From Cellvibrio sp. pealriver (lineage in GTDB: Bacteria > Pseudomonadota > Gammaproteobacteria > Pseudomonadales > Cellvibrionaceae): a stretch of DNA of 64,000 nucleotides. Under the pieces are notes generated by a model. The model was not told the origin of the DNA. It saw only the letters and a program-made list of their open reading frames with translations, and did no database searches. Of the stretch, positions 8,803 to 16,418 are shown one piece after another. Position numbers and translations under genes: made by a program. Each line of letters begins with the position of its first letter. Position 1 is the first letter of the stretch. Location: positions 3,918,395 to 3,982,394 of the forward strand of contig NZ_KQ236688.1 in the NCBI RefSeq assembly GCF_001183545.1, read 5' to 3'.

Positions 8803-11800
8803 ATGTTTAAAAGTAAAAACAATATAACCGAAATGCCAAGCAAGCGATTTAATAAGTCCTTGCTGGCCGTTTCAATCATGGCGTTGAGCGTACCCACGTT
8901 CGCACAAACAACTGCACCTCAAGATCAAAATCTTGAAGAAGTAGTTGTAACCGGCATGAGAAGTAGTCTGGACTCCGCTCAAGAGTTGAAGCGCAGTGCG
9001 GATACTGTGAAAGACGTAATTACAGCATCAGATATTGGTGCGCTCCCGGATAAATCTGTAACAGAAGCGTTACAGCGTGTTCCTGGGGTAACTATTGAGC
9101 GCTTTGCAGCATCTGATGACCCCAACCATTTTGCTGATGAAGGTACTGGTGTTTTGGTTCGTGGTTTGGATCGTGTGCGTAGTGAAGTGAATGGACGTGA
9201 TTCTTTCAGTGCAAACCCATATGGCGGGTTGAACTATGAAGACTTTTCACCTGAATTATTGAGCGCCGTAGAAGTTGTGAAAAACCAAACGGCAGATTTG
9301 ATTGCCGGTGGTGTTGCGGGTACAGTTAATTTGATCACCCGTAAACCGTTCGATCAAGATGGCACTATGTCAGCCTTTACTGCTAAAGGTAGTTATGGTG
9401 ACTTCAGAGAAGAATTTACACCAAGCTTCTCTGGTTTGTTCAGTACACGTTGGGAAACGGATGCTGGCGAATTTGGTTTCTTGATTAGTGGTTCATCATC
9501 TGAGTTTAAATCACGAGGTGATGGAGTTGGTGTTGCTAACTATTACACTCGTGGTGATGCGTTCATTGGTGTATATGATGCATGGGGTGGTTTGGTTGGT
9601 ATTGATCCTAATTCACCATTAGATGGTCCTGCTTTGCCAGGTCAAGCTGCTGGAACTATTAATTATATACCGGGCCAATTTTCTATCCGTACTGCCGAGA
9701 ACGATCGTGAGCGTACAGGTCTTACCACTTCTTTGCAGTGGCAAAGCGCTGATGAAACTATCGTTGCTACTTTGGAGCACATTAATTCAGAGGCATCGTT
9801 AGAGTGGCGTGAGCGTGTTATTGGTACACAAGGTCAGGGTTTTGCTGAATCGACTCGCTTTGGCGCAATTCTCGTTCCCAGCACCACCATGCCTACGGTG
9901 ATTGATGATGAGGGTTACCTCCAGTCTGGCATCATGCGTCCGAATGCTGAGCTGCCAATGTCGTTATCCAGTCGTTGGAATTACACCGAAAATACAGTTG
10001 AGGACACCTCGCTTAATGTTAAGTGGACTCCTACCGATCAATTGACTGTTGAAGTTGACTATCAAAATATTCAGTCTGATCAAATTGTTCATAACTACGG
10101 GCATAACTCTCGTGTCATCACCAATGCTACAAATGGCGTTGCTCCAGGTGATGCGTATATCGATCTGTCATCTGACACACCAAAAATCGAGTTCTTGAGT
10201 CCGAAATTCACCAATCCAGGCATTACTGATGTGTGGGGTGCTCCACGTCATGACATGTTCTATGCAACAGCATTGGATCAGGAATCATTTAACGAGGCCG
10301 AAGCGGATAGCTTTAAGCTGGATGTTGAATACCAAATGGATGGAGTATGGAAGAGCATTAAGTCTGGTGTTTATTACTCCGAAAAAGATTTGGTTGTACG
10401 TGATACGGAATACTCAAACTGGGGTGCCCTGAACCGTGGCTGGGTGGATAGCGATATAAACTCTGCATCACCTTTGGCTATCCCTGATGAATTCGAAGTT
10501 GTTGACTTTGGTGACTTCTACAAGGGCGGTGTCCTGTCCGGTCAAGACCAGTTCCTTTTCCCAAAAATGAGCAATGTTGAAGATTTTATCGGTACTGCTC
10601 GTCGTAGTTGTGAAGAGGGCTGGAATAATGCGCCACATGGCGGCAACGCTGCGACCAGCGCATCCCAAGATAACCCTGAGTGTTTCCTGGCTAGTGGAGA
10701 TTTGGGCAATCGTTTGCCACTGAGTGTGTTTGCTCCACACGATGTAACCTCAACAACAGAAGAGCGTGTTGAAGCTTATGTCCGTGCAGATTTCGATTGG
10801 GATGATTTGGCAATGCCTGTCAAAGCAAACCTTGGTTTGCGTTATGTCAGCTACCAACTTGAATCGACGGGTTATTTGGTTCTTCCTGCGCCAGTGAGCG
10901 GTGAAGCTGCTCCGATATTTAATGCAAAATATCCAAATCTTGCAGCACTGACTTCTCAAACGGGCCAGAAGCAAACTGTTGACGGCACAGATTACGATAC
11001 CGTTTTACCTAGTTTGAACGTTGCTGTAAGTCTGACCGATGATGTGATTATGCGTTTTGGTGCATCTAATGCTCTTTATTTCCCTACGCTTGATCAAACC
11101 CGTAACTCACGTATTGTGAGCATGACTTCTACTAACGTGCGTCAAAATCCAGGTCAACCTGCTGGCCCGGAAAACCCGATAGTGGACGTCATTGGTGTAC
11201 AGCTCAACGGTATTGCACGCAACCCATTCCTTGAGCCAGAAGAGGCAACCAACCTGGATTTAAGTACCGAATGGTATTTCGCAAAAGCGGGTTCTGTTAC
11301 GTTAGCGATGTTCCATAAGTCAGTTGACAATTTGTTCCGTGAGCGCAGCTTCCTTGCGCCTGTCAGCAATTTGGAAACTGGTGCTACTGAGAATGTAAGT
11401 TTCTCTGGTCCTGCAAACGAAGGTAGCGGCAGTATCACAGGTTACGAAATTGCATACTCACAATTCTATGATTTCCTTCCAGGTATCTGGAGCGGTTTGG
11501 GCTTGCAACTGAACTACACTTATCTTGATCAAAGCGATCTTAATGATATGGAAAGTGGTTTGGGTGGCGTCCGCTTTGACTCTCAAGGTAATCCAATTAG
11601 TGATGGCCGCAATAGTTTCCGCGCCTTTACTAATCTGGGGCTTCCTGGTTACTCTGATGAAAACTACAACATAATTGGTATGTTTGAATATGCAGATGTT
11701 TCTGCTCGTTTGGCATACACATGGCGTTCAGATTACTTGGTAACTCGTCGCGACTCTAACGAGTTCGCTCCGATTTACAACAAGGCAGCTGGATATTTGG

Positions 11801-11976
11801 ATGCAAGTGTTTTCTACGCCATCAATGAAAATTGGAAAGTTGGTGTTGAAGCAAGTAACTTGTTAGATACTGAAACTGAAACATTGGCGCAGATCAATCA
11901 AGAAGGGCTCCTCAAAGAGTCGCTTAACTTCACTACTGACCAACGTTTTGCTATTAGTATTAAAGGCACATTCTAA
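8803..11976 (+). CDS. TonB-dependent receptor (Xanthomonas/Caulobacter type)
   Basis: Outer-membrane active-transport channel of 1057 residues, probably importing chitin oligosaccharides. ATG 8803 is preceded by AAGGGG with 6 bp spacing; the second receptor has the same AAGGGGTTGG block before its start. A signal peptide ends near TFAQ (residue 35). The TonB box EEVVVTG (45-51) is followed by the plug domain with DVITASDIGALPDKSV and LVRGLDRVRSEVNGRD, then a long beta-barrel ending in a C-terminal Phe (KGTF). Energy would come from a TonB complex such as the one encoded at 37.2-42.4 kb. Codon use is more AT-rich than in its paralogue at 18493. Family is certain; substrate is inferred from neighbouring chitinases. 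Confidence 0.95.
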   Translation: MFKSKNNITEMPSKRFNKSLLAVSIMALSVPTFAQTTAPQDQNLEEVVVTGMRSSLDSAQELKRSADTVKDVITASDIGALPDKSVTEALQRVPGVTIERFAASDDPNHFADEGTGVLVRGLDRVRSEVNGRDSFSANPYGGLNYEDFSPELLSAVEVVKNQTADLIAGGVAGTVNLITRKPFDQDGTMSAFTAKGSYGDFREEFTPSFSGLFSTRWETDAGEFGFLISGSSSEFKSRGDGVGVANYYTRGDAFIGVYDAWGGLVGIDPNSPLDGPALPGQAAGTINYIPGQFSIRTAENDRERTGLTTSLQWQSADETIVATLEHINSEASLEWRERVIGTQGQGFAESTRFGAILVPSTTMPTVIDDEGYLQSGIMRPNAELPMSLSSRWNYTENTVEDTSLNVKWTPTDQLTVEVDYQNIQSDQIVHNYGHNSRVITNATNGVAPGDAYIDLSSDTPKIEFLSPKFTNPGITDVWGAPRHDMFYATALDQESFNEAEADSFKLDVEYQMDGVWKSIKSGVYYSEKDLVVRDTEYSNWGALNRGWVDSDINSASPLAIPDEFEVVDFGDFYKGGVLSGQDQFLFPKMSNVEDFIGTARRSCEEGWNNAPHGGNAATSASQDNPECFLASGDLGNRLPLSVFAPHDVTSTTEERVEAYVRADFDWDDLAMPVKANLGLRYVSYQLESTGYLVLPAPVSGEAAPIFNAKYPNLAALTSQTGQKQTVDGTDYDTVLPSLNVAVSLTDDVIMRFGASNALYFPTLDQTRNSRIVSMTSTNVRQNPGQPAGPENPIVDVIGVQLNGIARNPFLEPEEATNLDLSTEWYFAKAGSVTLAMFHKSVDNLFRERSFLAPVSNLETGATENVSFSGPANEGSGSITGYEIAYSQFYDFLPGIWSGLGLQLNYTYLDQSDLNDMESGLGGVRFDSQGNPISDGRNSFRAFTNLGLPGYSDENYNIIGMFEYADVSARLAYTWRSDYLVTRRDSNEFAPIYNKAAGYLDASVFYAINENWKVGVEASNLLDTETETLAQINQEGLLKESLNFTTDQRFAISIKGTF

Positions 11977-12000
11977 GCCGATAAGCTATTTTCAGTTTTG

Positions 12001-12031
12001 AAAAATGCGCCGTGAAAACGGCGCATTTTTT
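12001..12031 (+). terminator. Rho-independent terminator after first TonB receptor
   Basis: A perfect 13-bp stem (AAAAATGCGCCGT / ACGGCGCATTTTT) with a GAAA loop, ending in a T-run 25 bp after the receptor stop. It separates the receptor from the following halogenase operon. Confidence 0.92.
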
Positions 12032-12119
12032 ATTCCTGTGGACAAAGGAAGTTTGTTATTTTTTTAATGTTGTAGATAATCTGTAATTATTTGTTCACTT
12101 GGAGCTGTATTGAAAAATT

Positions 12120-13646
12120 ATGAATCAAAATAACCAGTTTTCCGGCCGAGTTAATAAAATTGCAATCGTTGGTGGCGGCACAGCAGGTTGGATGACCGCT
12201 GCAGTATTTGCCAAAATTTTAGGTAAAAAAAACTACCATATTCAGCTTATTGAATCGGAAGAAATAGGGACCATAGGTGTTGGTGAAGCAGCCATTCCTA
12301 GCATATTGGCATTAAATAAATTATTAGGAATAGATGAAGTGGAGTTTATGCGTAAAACGCAAGCCACTTTTAAGGTTGGAATAGAATTTGTAAATTGGGG
12401 GCGTGTAGGTGATTCCTACATGCATTCTTTTGGAGCCTATGGCGTCAATATGGGCTTGCTTCATTTCTATAACTATTGGCTAAAGCTCTACAAGCAAGGA
12501 AAATCTTCTGATATCGGCGAATTTTCTATTACAGCGCAAGCTGCATTGCACAATAAATTTATACACCCAGTAAGTACATCCAATACACCTCTTTCCCAAA
12601 TAAAGTACGCATATCATTTTGATGCGGGGTTATATGCCAGGCATTTACGGGCTTATGCAGAATCGATGGGTGTTAGTCGTATAGAAAGCAAGATTATTAA
12701 AGTGAATTTGAACAATGATGATGGTTTTATAAAGTCTCTTGTTCTTCAAAATGAATCCATTATTGAAGCGGATTTGTATATAGACTGTAGTGGGTTCAAA
12801 GGAATTTTAATCGAGGAATCTTTAAAAACTGGGTATGAGGATTGGAGTCACCTTCTTTTGTGCGATAGTGCGATCGCAGTGCAGAGCAAGAATGTTTCCG
12901 ATCCACCACCCTATACCAGAGCAACTGCACACACAGCCGGTTGGCAATGGCGTATTCCTTTGCAAAAAAGAACAGGCAATGGGCATGTCTACGCCAGTCG
13001 ATTTATGGATGACGATACCGCTCGAAGAATCTTGATTGAGAATATTGATGGTGATCTCATAACAGAGCCGAGGCTAATTCGCTTCAAAACAGGTATGCGT
13101 CGGAAGTTTTGGAATAAGAACTGTGTTGCCATAGGACTTTCCAGTGGATTTATTGAACCATTGGAATCAACTAGCATTCATCTGATTCAAAAAAGTATAG
13201 CTACACTATTTGAATGCTTTCCTACTGCAGGCTTCAATCAGGTAGATATTGATAAATATAATGACAAGCTTCAATCAGATCTTATGTTAATAAGAGATTT
13301 TGTTTTGCTTCATTATAAGGCAACTAGCCGAGAAGACTCTGAGTTTTGGCGTCATTGCAAGAATATGGTTGTGAATCAAACGCTTCAAAATAAAATAGCA
13401 TTATTTGAAGAGTCCGGTAAAATTTTTAGAGACAATAATGAACTTTTTACAGAGGAGAGCTGGATTGCAGTAATGGCTGGACAAGGCTTAAGCGCGAAAG
13501 ATTACAACCCTCTTGTTGATTCCTTGGATGATGTTGATCTTGAACGAATGGCAAAAGATATAAAAAGTGCAATTTCAAATTCTGTGTCAGTCATGCCAAC
13601 TCACAAAGAGTTTATCGCTAATTACTGTCCACAAATGGAAAGTTAA
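12120..13646 (+). CDS. FAD-dependent tryptophan-halogenase family protein (catalytic residues intact)
   Basis: 508 residues. FAD motif IAIVGGGTAGWM, GVGEAAIP, the catalytic Lys85 (ATFKVGIEF), WQWRIP and IEPLEST are all present, so it should be able to bind FAD and halide like known halogenases. It is closest in this window to the protein at 21759, sharing stretches such as YAYHFDAGLYA and FKTGMRRKFWNKNCVA. The DNA is clearly AT-rich. It has its own transcription unit after the terminator at 12001 and is followed by two cupin genes (41-bp gap). Substrate is unknown; halogenation of an aromatic side chain is one possibility, but a divergent flavin oxidation is not excluded. Confidence 0.92.
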   Translation: MNQNNQFSGRVNKIAIVGGGTAGWMTAAVFAKILGKKNYHIQLIESEEIGTIGVGEAAIPSILALNKLLGIDEVEFMRKTQATFKVGIEFVNWGRVGDSYMHSFGAYGVNMGLLHFYNYWLKLYKQGKSSDIGEFSITAQAALHNKFIHPVSTSNTPLSQIKYAYHFDAGLYARHLRAYAESMGVSRIESKIIKVNLNNDDGFIKSLVLQNESIIEADLYIDCSGFKGILIEESLKTGYEDWSHLLLCDSAIAVQSKNVSDPPPYTRATAHTAGWQWRIPLQKRTGNGHVYASRFMDDDTARRILIENIDGDLITEPRLIRFKTGMRRKFWNKNCVAIGLSSGFIEPLESTSIHLIQKSIATLFECFPTAGFNQVDIDKYNDKLQSDLMLIRDFVLLHYKATSREDSEFWRHCKNMVVNQTLQNKIALFEESGKIFRDNNELFTEESWIAVMAGQGLSAKDYNPLVDSLDDVDLERMAKDIKSAISNSVSVMPTHKEFIANYCPQMES

Positions 13647-13687
13647 TTAAATTGTTGGCTAAATATATTTGCTGAGAGGCTGTGCTG

Positions 13688-14704
13688 ATGTCAAAAGCAA
13701 GTAGAAAAATCCCTGAGTGGCATAACGTCAGCTATGAAATTTTTCACAATGAAATAGTTACAGCATATCAGCCTGCTGTTCTAAAAGGAGTGTTTAGTCA
13801 TTGGCCTATTGTAAGGAATGGTAAAAAATCTATTGTCGAATTGGCTGCGTATCTTCGGCGGTTTGATTCATTTTCTCCTGTTGAAATATTTTTGGGTAAT
13901 CCATCTATAAAAGGAAATTTTTCATATGAAAGTGGAGAGAGAAAATTTAATTTTGAACGACTCAGTGAAACATTTAGTTCGTGTCTTGATAGATTGCTCT
14001 CCGTTATAGATGTTGAATCTCCACCCTCTATATATATGGGATCTGCGCACATTGCCGACTGCTTGCCTGGTTTAATTGCTGATAATCCTTGCCATCTTGT
14101 TGATCCTGGATTGCTTCCTCGATTGTGGATGGGTAACGCAACAGTTATTCAGCCGCACTTTGATTACCCTGATAATATTGCGTGTGTAGCTGCTGGCCGC
14201 AGGCGGTTTACATTATTTCCACCAGAACAAATTGATAATCTTTATGTGGGTCCAATTGATTTTACTCCTGCAGGGCAATCAATAAGTTTGGTCTCAGTGA
14301 ATGCGCCCGATTACAAAAAATATCCAAAATTCAAAATTGCCATTGAGTCCTCAATGGTGGCGGAATTGGAGCCCGGAGATGCTATCTATATTCCATCCCT
14401 TTGGTGGCACAATGTTGAAGCTCACGATAAATTCAACTTGCTGGTTAATTATTGGAGTAATCCGGGAATAGGAATGAACTCACCGCAAGACGCATTACTT
14501 CATGGACTGCTAACAATTAGTAATCTACCCGAAAAAGAACGTATGGCATGGAAGCATTTTTTTGATCATTATGTTTTTCATTTAAAAGAAAATCCTGTTG
14601 CACATTTACCTGTAGCTGCGAGAGGTGTGTTGGGTGAAATGACCCCAGAAAATTATCATAATATCCGCCGCTATCTTTATAAACTGATGGGGATTTTACG
14701 TTAA
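13688..14704 (+). CDS. Cupin-8/JmjC-like Fe(II)/2-oxoglutarate oxygenase, copy 1
   Basis: 338 residues. ATG 13688 has GAGAGG 8 bp upstream and is preferred over GTG 13682. The fold is the cupin_8 (PF13621) type used by FIH and related protein hydroxylases. Metal ligands are visible as PHFDYPDN (His157, Asp159) and SLWWHNVEA (His241). A cosubstrate-type basic patch, AAGRRRFTLFPPEQ, lies between them. Family members hydroxylate side chains in proteins or act on small molecules; the target here is unknown. The gene follows an intact halogenase and is followed after 2 bp by a close paralogue, so all three are likely co-expressed. Confidence 0.85.
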   Translation: MSKASRKIPEWHNVSYEIFHNEIVTAYQPAVLKGVFSHWPIVRNGKKSIVELAAYLRRFDSFSPVEIFLGNPSIKGNFSYESGERKFNFERLSETFSSCLDRLLSVIDVESPPSIYMGSAHIADCLPGLIADNPCHLVDPGLLPRLWMGNATVIQPHFDYPDNIACVAAGRRRFTLFPPEQIDNLYVGPIDFTPAGQSISLVSVNAPDYKKYPKFKIAIESSMVAELEPGDAIYIPSLWWHNVEAHDKFNLLVNYWSNPGIGMNSPQDALLHGLLTISNLPEKERMAWKHFFDHYVFHLKENPVAHLPVAARGVLGEMTPENYHNIRRYLYKLMGILR

Positions 14705-14706
14705 AA

Positions 14707-15720
14707 ATGACATTTGATCTAAAAAGAGTGGCTGAATTTGAAGCCGAGGACTGCACCTCTTTTCGGCAGAAAATTCTGCCTGCCTATGAGCCAGTGCTTA
14801 TAAAGGGCGCTTTTAATCATTGGCCATTGATTCGCGCATCGAAACAATCTTTGCAAGAGCTTGTGCGCTATATGATGCAGTTTAACCAAGCCAACCGAGT
14901 CGATGTATTTGTTTCTCCTCCTGAGGTGCAAGGAAAATTTTATTATCAGCAGGACATGCGGAGTTTTAATTTTAATCGAGTGCAAGTGCCAATAGATCAT
15001 TGTGTTGCCAGAATCATCAATCACATGCGTGATGAGTTTCCTCCTGGAATTTATATGGGTTCAACGTTAGCTGAACTTTGTTTACCTGGCATGATGAAAC
15101 AAAATACATGTGACTTTCTTGAATCCAGTGTCCAGCCGCGTTTATGGATGGGCAATCAAACGATAGTCCAGCCACATTTCGATCTCTCGGACAATATTGC
15201 AATAGTTGCTGCAGGGCGTCGTCGGTTTACATTATTTCCTCCTGAGCAAATCGAAAATCTTTATGTCGGCCCTATAGACGTAACACCTGCGGGGCAACCA
15301 ATGAGTCTTGTTTCATTGGTTGATCCGGACTTTGAAAAATACCCTCGCTACAAAGAAGCGCTTTCCCATGCATTAGTTGCTGATTTGGAACCCGGTGATG
15401 CGATTTATATTCCATCACTTTGGTGGCATGGTGTTCAGGCGTTGGATAAATTTAATCTATTGGTTAATTATTGGTGGAATAATTCAGCCGCAGGAGACGA
15501 AGATCCATATGCGGCACTGATACATGGAATACTTACAATCAGTGCGTTGCCTGAAAAAGAGCGACATGCATGGAAACATTTTTTTGATCATTATGTTTTC
15601 CGTAGCAACGGTCATCCGCTAGAGCATGTTCCATCGGAGATGCATGGAGTATTGGGAGAAATGACTCCTGAGCTCTATAACACAATAAGAAAATATCTGT
15701 ATTCGCGTATGAAACGCTAA
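14707..15720 (+). CDS. Cupin-8/JmjC-like Fe(II)/2-oxoglutarate oxygenase, copy 2
   Basis: 337 residues, a tandem paralogue of the preceding gene (well over half of the residues look identical). Metal ligands are at the same positions: PHFDLSDN (His157, Asp159) and SLWWHGVQA (His241). Shared blocks include RRRFTLFPPEQI, LEPGDAIYIPSLWWH and KHFFDHYVF. Start ATG 14707 comes 2 bp after the upstream stop, so translation is probably coupled. The N-terminal 130 residues and the region after residue 250 differ most from copy 1, which could mean different targets or a heterodimer. The function is not known. Confidence 0.85.
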   Translation: MTFDLKRVAEFEAEDCTSFRQKILPAYEPVLIKGAFNHWPLIRASKQSLQELVRYMMQFNQANRVDVFVSPPEVQGKFYYQQDMRSFNFNRVQVPIDHCVARIINHMRDEFPPGIYMGSTLAELCLPGMMKQNTCDFLESSVQPRLWMGNQTIVQPHFDLSDNIAIVAAGRRRFTLFPPEQIENLYVGPIDVTPAGQPMSLVSLVDPDFEKYPRYKEALSHALVADLEPGDAIYIPSLWWHGVQALDKFNLLVNYWWNNSAAGDEDPYAALIHGILTISALPEKERHAWKHFFDHYVFRSNGHPLEHVPSEMHGVLGEMTPELYNTIRKYLYSRMKR

Positions 15721-15750
15721 TAAAACGGTTCTGTTTTTTCCTGAAAAGTT

Positions 15751-15757
15751 CGACTTT
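15751..15757 (+). promoter_or_regulatory. GTTCGACTTT motif upstream of small ORF
   Basis: AAAGTTCGACTTTCAT lies around this core, about 100 bp before the small membrane ORF at 15858. The same core occurs at 8541, 18321 and 24611 in other intergenic regions of the locus. Confidence 0.3.
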
Positions 15758-15857
15758 CATCCCTACCAAAATACGTTATTGCTGGCCTGCAATCCGGGTG
15801 TTAATGTGGTTTTAAGGTATATGTCGGGTAGTTTTTTGAAGGTGGGTAGGTGTGCTT

Positions 15858-15995
15858 ATGTCAGATTCTATAGCTTCTGCTGTAAGTGTAACTGCCAGCG
15901 GTAAACCGCAACAAAGTAGTAAATGGTTAGCGTGGTTTTACGGCGTTAACCTTGGTTTGATTGTGGCTTTTATCGCGCTGTTAATCAGCTCTTGA
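15858..15995 (+). CDS. Small single-pass membrane protein (45 aa), hypothetical
   Basis: ATG 15858 to TGA 15995. The product has a polar N-terminus (MSDSIASAVSV...) and a C-terminal hydrophobic helix of about 20 residues (FYGVNLGLIVAFIALLIS), the layout of a small tail-anchored membrane protein. A GGTGGGTAGG purine-rich stretch lies 8-17 bp upstream. Two terminator-like hairpins follow at 16021 and 16051, which supports a transcript ending here. It sits after the cupin pair in the same direction. I do not recognise the family. Confidence 0.5.
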   Translation: MSDSIASAVSVTASGKPQQSSKWLAWFYGVNLGLIVAFIALLISS

Positions 15996-16020
15996 TTCTT
16001 CACTCTGATGTTATTGCCTT

Positions 16021-16077
16021 ACGGTTTTTAACCGTGTTTTCCCGTGACTTGCCAGAGCTAAAATTCTGGCTTTTTTT
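16021..16077 (+). terminator. Two consecutive terminator-like hairpins
   Basis: ACGGTT-TTT-AACCGT (16021-16035) is followed by GCCAGA-8 nt-TCTGGC with seven Ts (16051-16077). The second is a standard Rho-independent terminator and ends the transcript carrying the cupin pair and small ORF. Confidence 0.7.
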
Positions 16078-16318
16078 ATCGCAGTTTTTTCACAGCCCTT
16101 GTTGCTTCGGTTATTTCTCTGGTTTTTCTTATCGCACTTTGGTGTGAATCCCTTCTCGCTATTCCATCCCACTCCTTGCGCTTGCCAAAGTGGCACGATC
16201 CGGACGTACGGGTTATTTCAATTGCATCTGCCTCACGCGTTTAAATAGGGTGTGAACGGGTTGTCATTTATTCATCCCACTTCTTTATTCCCAGGTAAGA
16301 CTTTGCGGTGATGGGGTG

Positions 16319-16332
16319 CGACATTGATGTCG
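16319..16332. promoter_or_regulatory. Inverted repeat CGACAT-TG-ATGTCG
   Basis: A perfect 6-bp inverted repeat with a 2-bp spacer, 86 bp before the GH18 start. Its position fits an operator, but no protein can be assigned. Confidence 0.3.
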
Positions 16333-16354
16333 TGCGTTGAGGTGTTTTTTAGCC

Positions 16355-16368
16355 GGTGTTAGCGTGGT
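16355..16368 (+). promoter_or_regulatory. GGTGYTAGCGTGGT motif (copy 1)
   Basis: GGTGTTAGCGTGGT lies 50 bp before the GH18 start. One base differs from GGTGCTAGCGTGGT at 24668-24681 upstream of the GH16-like gene. The two genes also share a CBM6 module, so the motif may mark co-regulation. Confidence 0.35.
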
Positions 16369-16418
16369 TTTGATGTTATTGCTTGACGACACTAATAACG
16401 AACAGAGGCTAACTCCTT

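Larger units (their letters stand above)
15996..16418. other. Intergenic region before second GH18 gene
   Basis: 423 bp. It holds two hairpins close to the small ORF (16021, 16051), an inverted repeat at 16319 and the GGTGTTAGCGTGGT motif at 16355. The stretch 16080-16300 shows nothing I can name. Confidence 0.5.
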
